From CAWGYQ01 sp963817395 (lineage in GTDB: Bacteria; Acidobacteriota; Vicinamibacteria; Vicinamibacterales; CAVPJW01), in NCBI GenBank assembly GCA_963817395.1, contig CAWFOC010000003.1, forward strand, positions 744,001 through 808,000: a stretch of DNA of 64,000 nt. The letters run 5' to 3'. Under the pieces are notes generated by a model. It did not search any database and was not told the DNA's origin. It was given only the letters and a program-made list of their open reading frames with translations. The position numbers and the translations under genes were made by a program. Shown here piece by piece: positions 45,551 to 54,900 of the stretch (within the stretch, counting starts at the first letter, position 1; each line of letters starts with the position of its first letter).

Positions 45551-46012
45551 ATGAAGGCTCTGTTGCTGGTGGTCGGGCTTCTGGCGTTTGGTCCGTCGCT
45601 TCGTGGGCAGGAAGACAGCGTCCCCACGGACTCCACGCGCCTGTCGATCAGCGGTTGTCTCAAGGGGCGGACATTCACGGCCACACGCCGTTCCGAACTC
45701 GAGCCGGACACGAATCAGGTTGAAGACGGACGGCGATTCAGGCTCTCGGCTCCGAAGAAAACGCTCGACAAGCTTCGCGCGCAGGAAGGCAATTTGATCG
45801 AGGTGACCGGGCTGGTCAAGCTCGCCCAGCTATCGCCCGCAACCCCGGGCATCGCGATCGGGGGAAGCGGCCGTATCCGGTTCGGTGGCGAGCCGTTCAA
45901 CCCTGATCCCACCGCGGTTGATTCCCGGCGAGACCCCCTCGCGAATCAGATCCTCTTGAACGTCGAGTCCTGGCGGGAGCTCCACGAGCGCTGCACGGGA
46001 CGAAACGAGTGA
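45551..46012 (+). CDS. Small exported protein, OB-like fold suspected
   Basis: 153 residues. Signal peptide MKALLLVVGLLAFGPSLRG. The body has LSISGCLKGRTFTATRR, RFRLSAPKKTLDKLRAQEGNL and IEVTGLVKLAQL, which resembles the Cys-containing small beta-barrel proteins like the one at 47072 (GCV... followed by VLVTGTVKD). Probably periplasmic; function unknown. Starts six bases after the previous stop with only a weak ribosome site. Confidence 0.65.
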   Translation: MKALLLVVGLLAFGPSLRGQEDSVPTDSTRLSISGCLKGRTFTATRRSELEPDTNQVEDGRRFRLSAPKKTLDKLRAQEGNLIEVTGLVKLAQLSPATPGIAIGGSGRIRFGGEPFNPDPTAVDSRRDPLANQILLNVESWRELHERCTGRNE

Positions 46013-46040
46013 ACCCGCAGGTTCGGCCAGGTCCACACAG

Positions 46041-46451
46041 GTGGTGGCTGTGAGCGTCATCACCTGGGTCGTGCAACTGCTGCTGGCGGTGGTGTTCGCA
46101 CTGGGCGGTTTCATGAAACTCACGATGCCCTTGCCCGAACTGGGCCGGCAGCTCGCATGGGCGGGGGACCTTCCGGCGTGGCTCGTGCGCTTCATCGGTC
46201 TCTCCGAGCTCGCCGGCGCCGTCGGCCTGGTGCTGCCGGCGGCCACCGGCATTCGGCCCAGGCTCACGACACTCGCCGCTCTCGGGCTTGCGCTCATCAT
46301 GGTGCTGGCCATGGCATTCCACATGTTGCGCTGGGAATTTCAAGCGCTCCCGATCAACCTGGTGCTGGGTAGCCTGGCCGCGTTCGTGGGCTGGAGCCGG
46401 TTTACTGGGGTGCCGCCGGCCTCGAATCATCAGACGTCACACCGCCGGTAG
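46041..46451 (+). CDS. DoxX-like small membrane protein
   Basis: 136 residues with four membrane helices: VITWVVQLLLAVVFALGGFM, VRFIGLSELAGAVGLVLPAA, TTLAALGLALIMVLAMAFHM and LVLGSLAAFVGW. The FxxGGxxKL start and GLSELAGAVGLVLP are DoxX/DUF4345-like signatures. Role in the membrane unknown. Two GTG starts (46041, 46050) are possible. Confidence 0.8.
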   Translation: MVAVSVITWVVQLLLAVVFALGGFMKLTMPLPELGRQLAWAGDLPAWLVRFIGLSELAGAVGLVLPAATGIRPRLTTLAALGLALIMVLAMAFHMLRWEFQALPINLVLGSLAAFVGWSRFTGVPPASNHQTSHRR

Positions 46452-46489
46452 CGTACGCTTCCGCAAGATGCGAGGACGGATATTTTGGT

Positions 46490-46801
46490 TCGCGAGCGGG
46501 AAACCAGGAACCGTCCTGTTCGTGGCCGTCCTCGGCGAGACTCGGCGCAGGTGGTCGAAATCGCTTCGGCCGAGACGCTACGGGACTACTTACCGGCGAG
46601 TCGCATGGGCACATCGGCATGATAGCCGTCGACGAGGCGAGCGAGGGCCGCGGTGTTGCAGGCGCGCTGATGAAAGCCGCAGAGCGATAGGCCCGCTTTC
46701 GCGGATATCGCCGGCTGACGCTCCACGTGTTCAATGCCAACACCAAGGCTCGAGGGCTTTACGAGCACCTGCGGTACGAGGTCGAAACCCTTCGCCCGTG
46801 A
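46490..46801 (+). pseudogene. Broken GNAT acetyltransferase
   Basis: The acetyl-CoA-binding half is clear in one frame: GHIGMIAVDEASEGRGVAG (with the RGxA loop), ALMKAAER, then an in-frame TAG at 46688-46690, then ARFRGYRRLTLHVFNANTKA and RGLYEHLRYEVETL before a stop at 46799-46801. The N-terminal half is in another frame (TVLFVAVLGE). No start codon or ribosome site joins them. Either decayed or affected by sequence errors. Confidence 0.55.
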
Positions 46802-47034
46802 AAGTGCTGGTCTGACGTCGTCGCGGCCGCCGGGACCGGGGCCGTCCGATGCCTCGCGAGAAGCGTGACGTCGAGTCCCAGTCGCGCCTGTGCCGCGGTC
46901 AACTGATAGACCGCTCTGTCGACGCCGACGCTGCCGCCTGCGCGAGCCTCGACTACGGCTCTCTATTGTCGGAACTGCAGCGAACGACAGCTGGGGGTAA
47001 GCCGGGAGGGAGTTAATCGCGGTCGCCAGAAAGT

Positions 47035-47061
47035 GAGACGCGCAGCATGGCTGCGCGTCTC
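47035..47061 (-). terminator. Terminator hairpin after the Pro/Thr-repeat protein gene
   Basis: GAGACGCGCAG pairs perfectly with CTGCGCGTCTC around a 5-base loop, ten bases after the stop at 47072. On the minus strand it is followed by ACTTTCTGG, a weak T-rich stretch. Confidence 0.6.
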
Positions 47062-47071
47062 GTCGGATCGA

Positions 47072-47542
47072 CTATGAACAGCTCGCCGAGATCATCTTGA
47101 CGGTTCGAGCCTCGAACGTTTTCACGTTGCCGCCGGCCGACGGTGTGGCCGATGGTCCGGCATCCTTCACCGTTCCCGTGACGAGCACCTTGTGTCCGGC
47201 GTGTGGGGCGAAATTCACAGCAGTTCCTTGCGCGACGAGCTTGTAGCTCTTGTCCACGCTCGGCGCCGTGCTCGCGGACCCGGCCGCCGTGTCGACCATG
47301 GCGTTCGCGAGTGTGAACGAGCCGGGCTCGGTGCCCGGATTGACGCACCCCGTGATGGCGACGAGCTTCGCGTCTGGCATCGCCTGACTCACTGACGGGG
47401 TTTGCGGAGTCGCCGGTGGGGTCTGCGGGGTCTGCGGAGTCGCCGGTGGGACCTGCGGTGGTACCGATGGGCTTTGCGCACCGAGCACAGCAGTCAAACC
47501 GATCGCCGCAACCGTACAAGCAAACACTGATGTCAACTTCAT
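47072..47542 (-). CDS. Exported protein with Pro/Thr-rich repeat linker
   Basis: 156 residues. Signal peptide (CTVAAIGLTAVLGAQ), a linker with PPATPQTP twice, then a small beta-rich domain: LVAITGCVNPGTEPGSFTL and YKLVAQGTAVNFAPHAGHK, VLVTGTVKDAG. The layout GCV...-HxGHKVLVTGTV is like a small OB-type barrel family in Acidobacteriota; the 45551 protein may be a relative. Function unknown, periplasmic expected. Confidence 0.72.
   Translation of the reverse strand: MKLTSVFACTVAAIGLTAVLGAQSPSVPPQVPPATPQTPQTPPATPQTPSVSQAMPDAKLVAITGCVNPGTEPGSFTLANAMVDTAAGSASTAPSVDKSYKLVAQGTAVNFAPHAGHKVLVTGTVKDAGPSATPSAGGNVKTFEARTVKMISASCS
47403..47450. repeat. Short tandem repeat coding the Pro/Thr linker
   Basis: An 18-base unit TGCGGAGTCGCCGGTGGG occurs at 47403-47420 and again at 47433-47450 (period 30), inside the linker of the exported protein. 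Confidence 0.8.
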
Positions 47543-48093
47543 TTCCAGAATCCTCCGGTCCTGGGTTTCTGTTCACTGATTGAACTGCAGAAGCCGCGCC
47601 ACCGAGTGGCGGTCGTGTGCTTGACCACACGGCGCGAAATTGTTCGATTAAATCACCGGCGAGCCGCGCGAGACGCAGAACCTTCGCCGAGAGTTGTCGC
47701 GACACGAGACAACTCCGTTACACACTACGTTTCCGCCCGAGCTTATCGTCCGGCAGTCGTCGCACAGGTTGAGCTTCCGCGATGGCGCGCAGCCGCTCGC
47801 TGTTGTCGCGCTTGCTGGCTCCGGCAACTCGACAATGGTACCACCGCTCAACGGCTCAGTTGCCGTGGCGCTGTACAGGACGTGACACCGCCTGGTCCGT
47901 ATGCACTGATGCGTACACCGTTCATTCGACGGCACGTGCATCCCCGCTGTTTTCCTAGAAGAACCGCACCTCACCGGGCGCGACCGCTCTGGCACGCGCC
48001 GTGCTTTTACAGACCCGACGACAAGCTGGCGCGCCCGCGGCGACTGCTGGAACCGAAGGAGGCAGCGGGGAGCAGGTACCAAGGAGAAGCAAC
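47543..48093. other. Intergenic region, no convincing gene
   Basis: 551 bp between divergently read small genes. Long frames on both strands show no family or export signal and have composition unlike neighbours. It contains the sigma54-like element described at 47990. Confidence 0.45.
47990..48005 (+). promoter_or_regulatory. Sigma54-like -24/-12 promoter for the lmo0937-like gene
   Basis: TGGCACG-N4-GTGCT: the GG and GC dinucleotides are exactly ten bases apart, and 11 of the 12 consensus positions (TGGCACG, TTGCW) match. It lies about 90 bp upstream of the small gene at 48094. A sigma54-activator gene is 2.4 kb away. Confidence 0.55.
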
Positions 48094-48243
48094 ATGCTTT
48101 GGACCGTTTTCATGATCCTCATCGTGATGTGGCTGTTGGGAATGGTGAGTTCGTACACGATGGGCGGCTTCATCCACGTCCTGTTGGTCGTCGCGCTGAT
48201 TGCCGCGGTGATTCAACTGATCCAGGGTCGCCGCGTCGTCTGA
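48094..48243 (+). CDS. lmo0937-family small membrane protein
   Basis: 49 residues, ATG preceded by AAGGAG. Two hydrophobic helices: VFMILIVMWLLGMVSSYTMG and FIHVLLVVALIAAVIQLIQG. Length, LWxxGxxxxYTxGGxIHxLLVxAxI pattern and basic C-terminus match the lmo0937/DUF5670 family, small inner-membrane proteins often found near CsbD genes. Role unknown, stress-associated by context. Confidence 0.85.
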   Translation: MLWTVFMILIVMWLLGMVSSYTMGGFIHVLLVVALIAAVIQLIQGRRVV

Positions 48244-48296
48244 CGGCGACGACACTGATGGTCGACTGCGACGAGCCTCGAAAAATGGAGTGACGC

Positions 48297-48509
48297 ATGA
48301 ATCGAGACATCTTGCAGGGAAAGTGGAACCAGCTTCGTGGCGAAATCACGAGGCAATGGGGTCGTCTGACCGACGATGAGGTCGATGAGCTCGAAGGCAA
48401 CTTCGAGAAGCTCGTTGGCCGCATTCAAGAGCGTTACGGGTACGAGCGCGAACGCGCTGAGCATGAAATCGACGATTTTTTGGCCCGCTGGTCTCCTTCC
48501 CCGGCGTAA
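48297..48509 (+). CDS. CsbD family stress protein
   Basis: 70 residues. Begins MNRDILQGKWNQLRGEITRQ and continues WGRLTDDEVDELEGNFEKL, VGRIQERYGYERERAEHEID: the canonical CsbD motif. Hydrophilic helical protein induced in general stress in Bacillus; the biochemical role is unknown. ATG has TGGAG upstream. 53 bp behind the lmo0937-like gene and probably in the same transcript. Confidence 0.92.
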   Translation: MNRDILQGKWNQLRGEITRQWGRLTDDEVDELEGNFEKLVGRIQERYGYERERAEHEIDDFLARWSPSPA

Positions 48510-48519
48510 AGCCGGCAGG

Positions 48520-48547
48520 CGAGCGCCCATCTGTTGATGGGCGCTCG
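48520..48547. terminator. Bidirectional-type terminator hairpin
   Basis: CGAGCGCCCATC and its perfect complement with a TGTT loop (12-bp stem), between csbD and the converging AI-2E-family gene. Followed by GGATTATTTCT some bases later rather than a strict T-tract. Confidence 0.65.
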
Positions 48548-48599
48548 CACCCGCCTTCTGGATTATTTCTAAAACGAACCGTCGTCTCGTAAGGACGGA

Positions 48600-49791
48600 C
48601 TATTCGGCGAGCACTTCAGCAACCGGCTGGAATTCTTCGATGTGCTCAGCAACGGTTTTCAGGGCCATCAGGATCGGCGTTGCAAGCAGCACTCCCCAGA
48701 GTCCCCACATCCAGCCCCAGAACAGCAGACTCACGAAGACGGCGACGGCGTTCATGCGGCTCGCGCGGCTCATGAGCCACGGGGTCAGCAAGAATCCCTC
48801 GACGCTCGTGACCGCGACGGAGACGCCCGCGACGAGCAGCATCATCTCAATCGAACCAAACTGCATCATCGCCACCAGGGCTGATGCTGCCATCATGACA
48901 ATCGGTCCGAAATAGGGAATCGTGTTCAGAATGCCGGCGGCCAGCCCCCACACTGCCGGCTGCTGGACACCCATCAGCCAGAACGCGAGACCGGTCGTGA
49001 GCCCCACGAGCGCGCTGGCGAACGCCAGGTGCAGCAGGAAGTGTTCGACCTTCGTGTTGATCTCATCGAGGATCTGCACCGTCACGCGTCGGCCCACCAT
49101 CGTCGGTCCGGCGAGGCGGACGAGTTTCCGCTTGTACCTGATCGCCAGAGGCCAGGAGGAAGAACACGAGGAACACGAGAAGAACGAGCTGGGCGGCGAA
49201 CGAGACAGCCCCGGCCGAACCCCATCGGACATAGGCGGCCACGTCGACCGCCGGTTCGACAATCTGCACACGTGTGATCCCGGTCTGCGGTGGAGTCCGG
49301 GCGGTGGCGTCTGACGCGGCCCGCTCGAGGTCGGTGGCAGCCTTGGACAGCTGCTGGAGCGTTCCATTCTGTTGCCGGGCGGAAAGCCGAGCCGCCTGGC
49401 GCAGCTTCTGGGTGGCGACCGGGAGTTCCTCAATCACCGTGGCCACCTCGTCGCTCAGGCTGTACACGGTTGCGCCGACGGCAGCGACGAGTGAGACCAT
49501 GACGATGGCCGCGCTGACCGCCCGCGGCACGCGGCGGCGGACGAGAAACGAGACCAGCGGATCGAGCGCGTAGCGCAGGACGAGGCCGGTGGCGAGCGGC
49601 ACGAAAAAATCGCGAGCCACGCGCAGCATCACGAGAAGCGTCAGGGCGATGACGAGCATCACCGCCAGCGCTGGAAGATCAACTGAGATCTGAGCCGTCG
49701 GATCGCGGCTGACGCTTGCAACGACAGTGCTCTCCATCGGCGGCGGCACGTCCGGCTGCCTGCGTGACATGATGGCTCCACTGCCTTCCAA
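48600..49791 (-). CDS. AI-2E family (PF01594) membrane permease, with a frameshift
   Basis: About 396 residues when joined. Membrane segments LAVMLVIALTLLVMLRVA, FFVPLATGLVLRYALDPLV, VSAAIVMVSLVAAVGATVY, then a soluble insert of about 70 residues, VSFAAQLVLLVFLVFFLLAS. One extra A near 49145 shifts the frame; the second half has YKRKLVRLAG, VGLTTGLAFWLMGVQQPAVW, GLAAGILNTIPYFGPIVMMA and WGLWGVLLATPILMALKTV. Family members export autoinducer-2 or act as sodium/proton antiporters; neither can be assigned. A second ATG at 49770 is also possible. Confidence 0.85.
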
Positions 49792-50023
49792 TTACCGTTC
49801 CAACTCGACCTTTCGGACATGGCACCGGAGTTGAAGACGATGTCGCTCCGGATCTCAACGTGAAAGGATGCCGCCGTGCACACTGCTGAAGGTGAGGTCG
49901 AGACCATGGACCGACGTCCCAACCTGACCGTGCGCACGCCAACCATTAGCCGCACGCCAACTTGCGCTGCCCCGCGCGGCGCAACGGTGGCTGCTGGGCA
50001 CGGCAGCAGCGACGATTACCGCG

Positions 50024-50251
50024 ATGGGCATGCGCCGCCGGTCGATCCTGCCCAGGGCGCTCATGCTGGCGACAGGCACATTGCTCTACCGGGCAGCCGC
50101 AGGGCACGACGATCTGGCTTTCGTGCGTCGCTGGATCGCGGAGCTGCGGGAACGTCGCTTCACAGATGAGCCTGTGACTGGGGCAGCCGAACAATCGTTC
50201 CCCGCCAGTGACCCTCCCGCCTGGACCCCGACCACCGGCCCGGTCATGTAG
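50024..50251 (+). CDS. Small protein with SFPASDPPAW motif
   Basis: 75 residues. The C-terminal half reads VTGAAEQSFPASDPPAWTPT, a recurrent motif (E-x-FPASDPP-x-W/F-T) in uncharacterised small bacterial proteins. Amphipathic N-terminus ILPRALMLATGTLLYRAAAG. No clear ribosome site, so the start is uncertain. Function unknown. A near-consensus sigma54-like TGGCACC-N4-TTGAA lies at 49820-49835. Confidence 0.6.
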   Translation: MGMRRRSILPRALMLATGTLLYRAAAGHDDLAFVRRWIAELRERRFTDEPVTGAAEQSFPASDPPAWTPTTGPVM

Positions 50252-50442
50252 GAAATCGCCCTCAGGCCGATTCCGTGGCTCCTCCAGACTCGGCATGGGC
50301 CGTGCAAAGCTGAGCTGCCATTCGATCGCTTTGCAGATTTTGCCCGAATTTGAGTGGGTTCTGTTCGACGCCGGGCAAAGATGTAGCGTTTAGATACACC
50401 CTGCAGTATTGTGAGCCATTGCGCCACCCTCAAGGAGTGACG

Positions 50443-51924
50443 ATGCCGAATCTTGCCCGTGTGCTGATTGTTGACGACGAGCCCGATACCGCGTCGTGGA
50501 TGAAGCTGCTGTTGACGAATCGCGGCTACGACGTCCAGGTTGCGCACGATGGCGAAACCGCGCTCACGGTCGCCCAGTCGTGGCCGGCCGAAATCGTTCT
50601 GATGGATCTCATGCTCCCCGACGCTGACGGCATTGACCTGCTGAAGACGATCAAGACCGCCAATCCCGCGAGCCAGGTGATTGTAGTAACCGGCTACGGG
50701 AGCGTCCAGAAGGCCGTCGAAGCGATGCGGGCGGGCGCGTTGACTTTCATCGAGAAGCCGCTCGACGCCGACGTGCTCCTGGCGATTCTCGACAAGGCCG
50801 GCGAGCAAGCCGCGCTCGCAGCCGAAAATCGACAGCTTCGCGACGATCTCCAGCATGCGCGCGGGTTCCCGAATGTCATCGCTCGCAGCAACAAGATGAA
50901 GCAGCTCTTCGATCTGATGAAGATGGTCGCTCCGACCGATGCGAGCGTCCTCATTCTCGGCGAGAACGGCACGGGCAAGGAGCTCATCGCGGCGGCGATC
51001 CACGAGCAGAGCAAGCGTGCGCACCAGCCGTTCATCAGGATCAATTGCTCCGCGATCCCGGCCGAGCTCATCGAGTCGGAGCTGTTCGGCCATCGCAAGG
51101 GCTCGTTCACGGGAGCCGTGGCGGACAAGATGGGGCTCATCGAGATGGCTCACGGCGGGTCGTTGCTGCTCGATGAGATTGGCGAAATGCCGCCGTCCTT
51201 GCAGGTGAAGATGCTGCGCGTCCTCCAGGAGCGTGAGTTTCGTCCCGTCGGGAGCACGCGGACGATCAAGCCGGACTTCCGGCTGATCTGCTCGACGAAT
51301 GTCCAGCTCGACACGGCTCTCGAGAGCCGTAAACTTCGCGAGGATCTCTATTTCCGCATCAACACTGTGACCCTGGTCGTGCCACCACTGCGCGAGCGGC
51401 CCGATGACATACCACTCTTAGCGCAATACTTCGTGGAGAAATACGCCGAGCGCCATCAGCGGGACGTTCGGACGATTCACCAGGACGTGCGGCGTGCGCT
51501 GATGCGCTCGACCTGGCCCGGCAACGTCCGCGAGCTCGAACACGTCATCGAGCGCGCGGTCATCGTCGCCCAGGGCCCGGAGATCACGGTGGACCATCTT
51601 CCGGAGTCGCTAACGGCGGCGAAAGAGACCGTTGCTTCGGCATTCGTCGTGCCCCCTCACCACACCCTCGCGGATCTGGAACGGTCGGCGATCTTGCAGA
51701 CCCTGGAACGTACGCATTGGAACAAGCGGGCGGCGGCCAGCATCCTCGGCGTCTACCGGCCGACTCTGTACAACAAACTGAAGAAGTACAAGATTTCGGA
51801 GTCGTCCGGGATCGAAGCGATCAACGGAGCGTCGCGCGGTGGACGACTAACGGCTGTCCGGTCCCAGCAGCACGCGGATGGTATGCTGCCCGTCGTCTCG
51901 GGGGACGGCGATCGGGTTTCGTGA
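50443..51924 (+). CDS. NtrC-family sigma54-dependent response regulator
   Basis: 493 residues; ATG preceded by AAGGAG. Receiver domain: VLIVDDEPDTASWMKL, phosphoacceptor in VLMDLMLPDADGID, VVTGYGSVQ, Lys in FIEKPLDADV. The AAA+ domain has Walker A LILGENGTGKELIAAA, the sigma54-contact loop HRKGSFTGAV (GSFTGA instead of GAFTGA), Walker B GGSLLLDEIGEMP, and arginine fingers near LRERPDDIPLL. The C-terminal Fis-type HTH reads NKRAAASILGVYRPTLYNKL. The kinase partner may be the hybrid kinase at 60.6-63.3 kb. The end overlaps the convergent ndvB by 78 bp. Confidence 0.92.
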   Translation: MPNLARVLIVDDEPDTASWMKLLLTNRGYDVQVAHDGETALTVAQSWPAEIVLMDLMLPDADGIDLLKTIKTANPASQVIVVTGYGSVQKAVEAMRAGALTFIEKPLDADVLLAILDKAGEQAALAAENRQLRDDLQHARGFPNVIARSNKMKQLFDLMKMVAPTDASVLILGENGTGKELIAAAIHEQSKRAHQPFIRINCSAIPAELIESELFGHRKGSFTGAVADKMGLIEMAHGGSLLLDEIGEMPPSLQVKMLRVLQEREFRPVGSTRTIKPDFRLICSTNVQLDTALESRKLREDLYFRINTVTLVVPPLRERPDDIPLLAQYFVEKYAERHQRDVRTIHQDVRRALMRSTWPGNVRELEHVIERAVIVAQGPEITVDHLPESLTAAKETVASAFVVPPHHTLADLERSAILQTLERTHWNKRAAASILGVYRPTLYNKLKKYKISESSGIEAINGASRGGRLTAVRSQQHADGMLPVVSGDGDRVS

Positions 51925-54900
51925 ATCGATGACGTTACCGTCAAGTTCGATTCGCTCGACACCCTGACAGACATGGCGTGGGTTGTCCACGGTGACGACG
52001 CAGCGCGCGTGCTCGAGCCGCACCATCACTTCGTATCCCGGCCACTCGTGTGGAATGCAGGGATTGATGCGGAGCTGCCCGTTGACGATCGACACGCCCA
52101 GAATCGCCTCGAGCGCGACGCGGTACATCCAGCCCGCTGAGCCCGTATACCAGGTCCATCCGCCACGGCCTGAGTGCGGAGCCACAGAGTACACGTCGCC
52201 CGCGATCGCGTACGGCTCGACGGCGTAGCGCCGCGCGCCTTCTTCGGTGGCGGCATGGTTCACCGGGTTGATCATGCTGAGCAGTTCGAAGGCGCGGTCG
52301 CCATCGCCCGAGCCGCGCCCACGCCAGCGACGTTCCAGAGCGCCGCATGCGTGTACTGGCCGCCGTTCTCTCGAACTCCTGGCACGTAGCCGCGGATGTA
52401 GCCTGGATCCGGAACCATCCGGTCGAAGGGCGGCGTGAGCAGGAGCACCAGACGATCCGAGCGGCGAACGAGCAGGCGATCCACGCTGTCCATGGCGACC
52501 TGGCACCGTTCGGCGCTGGCGCCGCCCGACAACACCGCCCATGACTGCGCGACGGCGTCGATCTGACACTCCTCGTTGACGCTCGCCCCCAGCGGTGTGC
52601 CGTCGTCGAAGTACGCGCGTCGGTACCACGCGCCGTCCCACGCCAGGTCGAGCGCGCGTTCGAGCGCAGACGCGCGGTCCCGATAGGTTGTTGCACGGGC
52701 GTGCTCCGCGCGGGCCTCTGCCACCTCGGCGAAGCGCCCGAGGATGTCGCGGAGGAACCATCCGAGCCACACGCTTTCCCCGCGCCCCTGCCGGCCGACG
52801 AGATTCAGCCCATCGTTCCAGTCCCCGGACCCGATCAACGGGAGACCGTGAGCGCCTGCCGTCAGGCTCACGTCGACGGCGCGTGCACAATGCTCGTAAA
52901 GCGATGCAGTGTCGCGCGAGACCTCTGGTCGCTCGAAAACCTCGTCCTGATCCGGTTCGAGTGTATGGCCCGCGAGAAAAGGCACAGGCTCGTCGAGAAC
53001 CGCCTCGTCTCCTGTCACGTCGATGTAGACCATGGCGGCGTACGGCAGCCAGAGCCGGTCGTCGGAGCATCGCGTGCGAATCCCCTGTCCGCCGGGCTCG
53101 TGCCACCAGTGCTGGACGTCGCCTTCTGGAAATTGTCGCGATGCGGCGCGCAGCAGATGAGCGCGAGCGAGCGACGGCGCCGCGGAGACGAGCGCCAGGA
53201 CGTCCTGCAATTGGTCACGAAACCCGAACGCGCCGCTGGACTGGTAGAAACCCGTGCGCCCCCAATAGCGTGCCGACAAAGTCTGGTACAGCAGCCACCC
53301 GTTCAGCAGCACGTCCAGCGAGGCGTCAGGTGTCCGCACCTGGGTCGCCGTCAGGACGTCGCGCCATTGCCGTTTCACGTCATCGAGAGCGGTATCGGCC
53401 TGCTCGGTCGTGCGGTAGCGCCCTATCGACGCGCGGGCGTCCGCTTCGTTGAGGCCCTCCCCGAGCAGGAAGACGAGGTCGGCGGTCTGGCCGGCCTGAA
53501 GCTCGATCGTCACCTGGATGGCCCCGCACGGGTCGATCAGGCTGCCGGTACGCCCGCCCAGCGTCTGACGATCGAGCGCGGCGGGCCTGGCGAGCGATCC
53601 GTTGCGGCCAAGGAACTCCGTGCGATCGGCCGTCACCGAGCGGACATCCTCTCCCGAATGCAGATATGCGACACGTTCACCAAAGTCGGCGCGACAACGA
53701 TTGGCCGCGAAGATCGCTCCCGTCGCTGGATCGAGCCACGACCTGATGTGCAGGCGCGTGCGCTCCCTGACCTCGCCCAGGACCCATTCGACGTACAGAA
53801 TCGCAGAGAGCCGGCGGGTCGGCCCGGAACGGTTGTCGAGACGCAGTCGCCAGATTTTCACCGGATCGCTGGCCGCCACACACACCGACAGCTCGGATCT
53901 GATGCCGCGGTGGTCGTGCTCATACGTCGAATAGCCCTGCCCGTGTCGCACCAGGTACGTCTGCGAATCGGGTACAGGTCGCGGGGTGGCGGACCAGGTA
54001 CACACCCGTGTTGTCGTCCCTGAGATAGAGAGCTTCTCCCTGAGGGTCGGACACCGGGTCGTTCGACCAGGGTGTCAGCCGGTTCTCGTGGCTGTTCTGG
54101 GACCACGTGTATCCCGGCCCCATTTCCGAGGCCACAAATCCGAAGCGCGGATTTGCGACGACGTTGCTCCAGGGCGCCGGCGTGGGTGCGCCCGGGGCGA
54201 CCCGCACGACATACTCACGTGCATCTGGTTCAAAGCCGCCAAATCCATTGAAGAACATGAGACGGCCGGGCTCGACGTCCGCCGCCTCCGTCGTCAGCGG
54301 CGACGTCGCGGTCTCGAGCGCGTCTGAGACCGACACTGGCTGCGACGGCAACTTCAGGTGATTCGTTGAGCGAGCCGCGCGAGCCGATGAGCACCGCCCG
54401 TGCCACGGCAGCCAGCAGCACCTGATGTTCGGGCGGCATCAAGTCCGCGCGTCGCGCGAATACCCCGCCCGGACGGTCGAGCCAGTCTCGCGACATGCCC
54501 ATCGTCACCATCCGCTGCACCTCGTCCTGGAGGTCCTGCAGATAGCTCGTGCCCAGCTCGTTCAGGATGACGAGATCGAATTGATACCCCTTGAGGCGGC
54601 AGTACTCGTGCGTTTTCAGCAACTCGCGCACCAAGGACAGGTGCGAGCTTTCCGAAATTCGCACCAGGACGATCGGCAGGTCGCCGGAGATGCCGTGTCC
54701 CCACAGATGATGAACGGCCAGGCGGTTCCTGAGGGCCGCATCAGCGGATCTGAGACGCGGATCGCCGTGGACTACACGCGAAAACAACCGCTGCATGTCC
54801 CGCGTTTCCTCGTCCGTGACATTCAAATGTCGCATTTCGATAGCCGCGTGTGTGCTAGCCAGGGCGAGGGCCCGCGCGACGGCGTGCCGATCGTGATATT

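Noticed and set aside
46802..47034. Possible gene remnants after the GNAT pseudogene
   Set aside because: Short frames only, no motif or start signal.
47606..48115. Frames of 140-170 codons on both strands of the 47.5-48.1 kb gap
   Set aside because: No family, no export signal and no ribosome site; one would overlap the well-supported lmo0937-like gene.
49780..49796. GG-N10-GC on the minus strand near the AI-2E gene start
   Set aside because: The flanking positions do not fit sigma54 (CGG and AGGC halves), and it overlaps the likely start codon.
54354..54704. Long alternate-frame reading near the ndvB frameshift
   Set aside because: It is an Arg/Gly/Ala-rich shadow of ndvB codons; the real continuation is in the frame reading PSQPVSVSDALETA.
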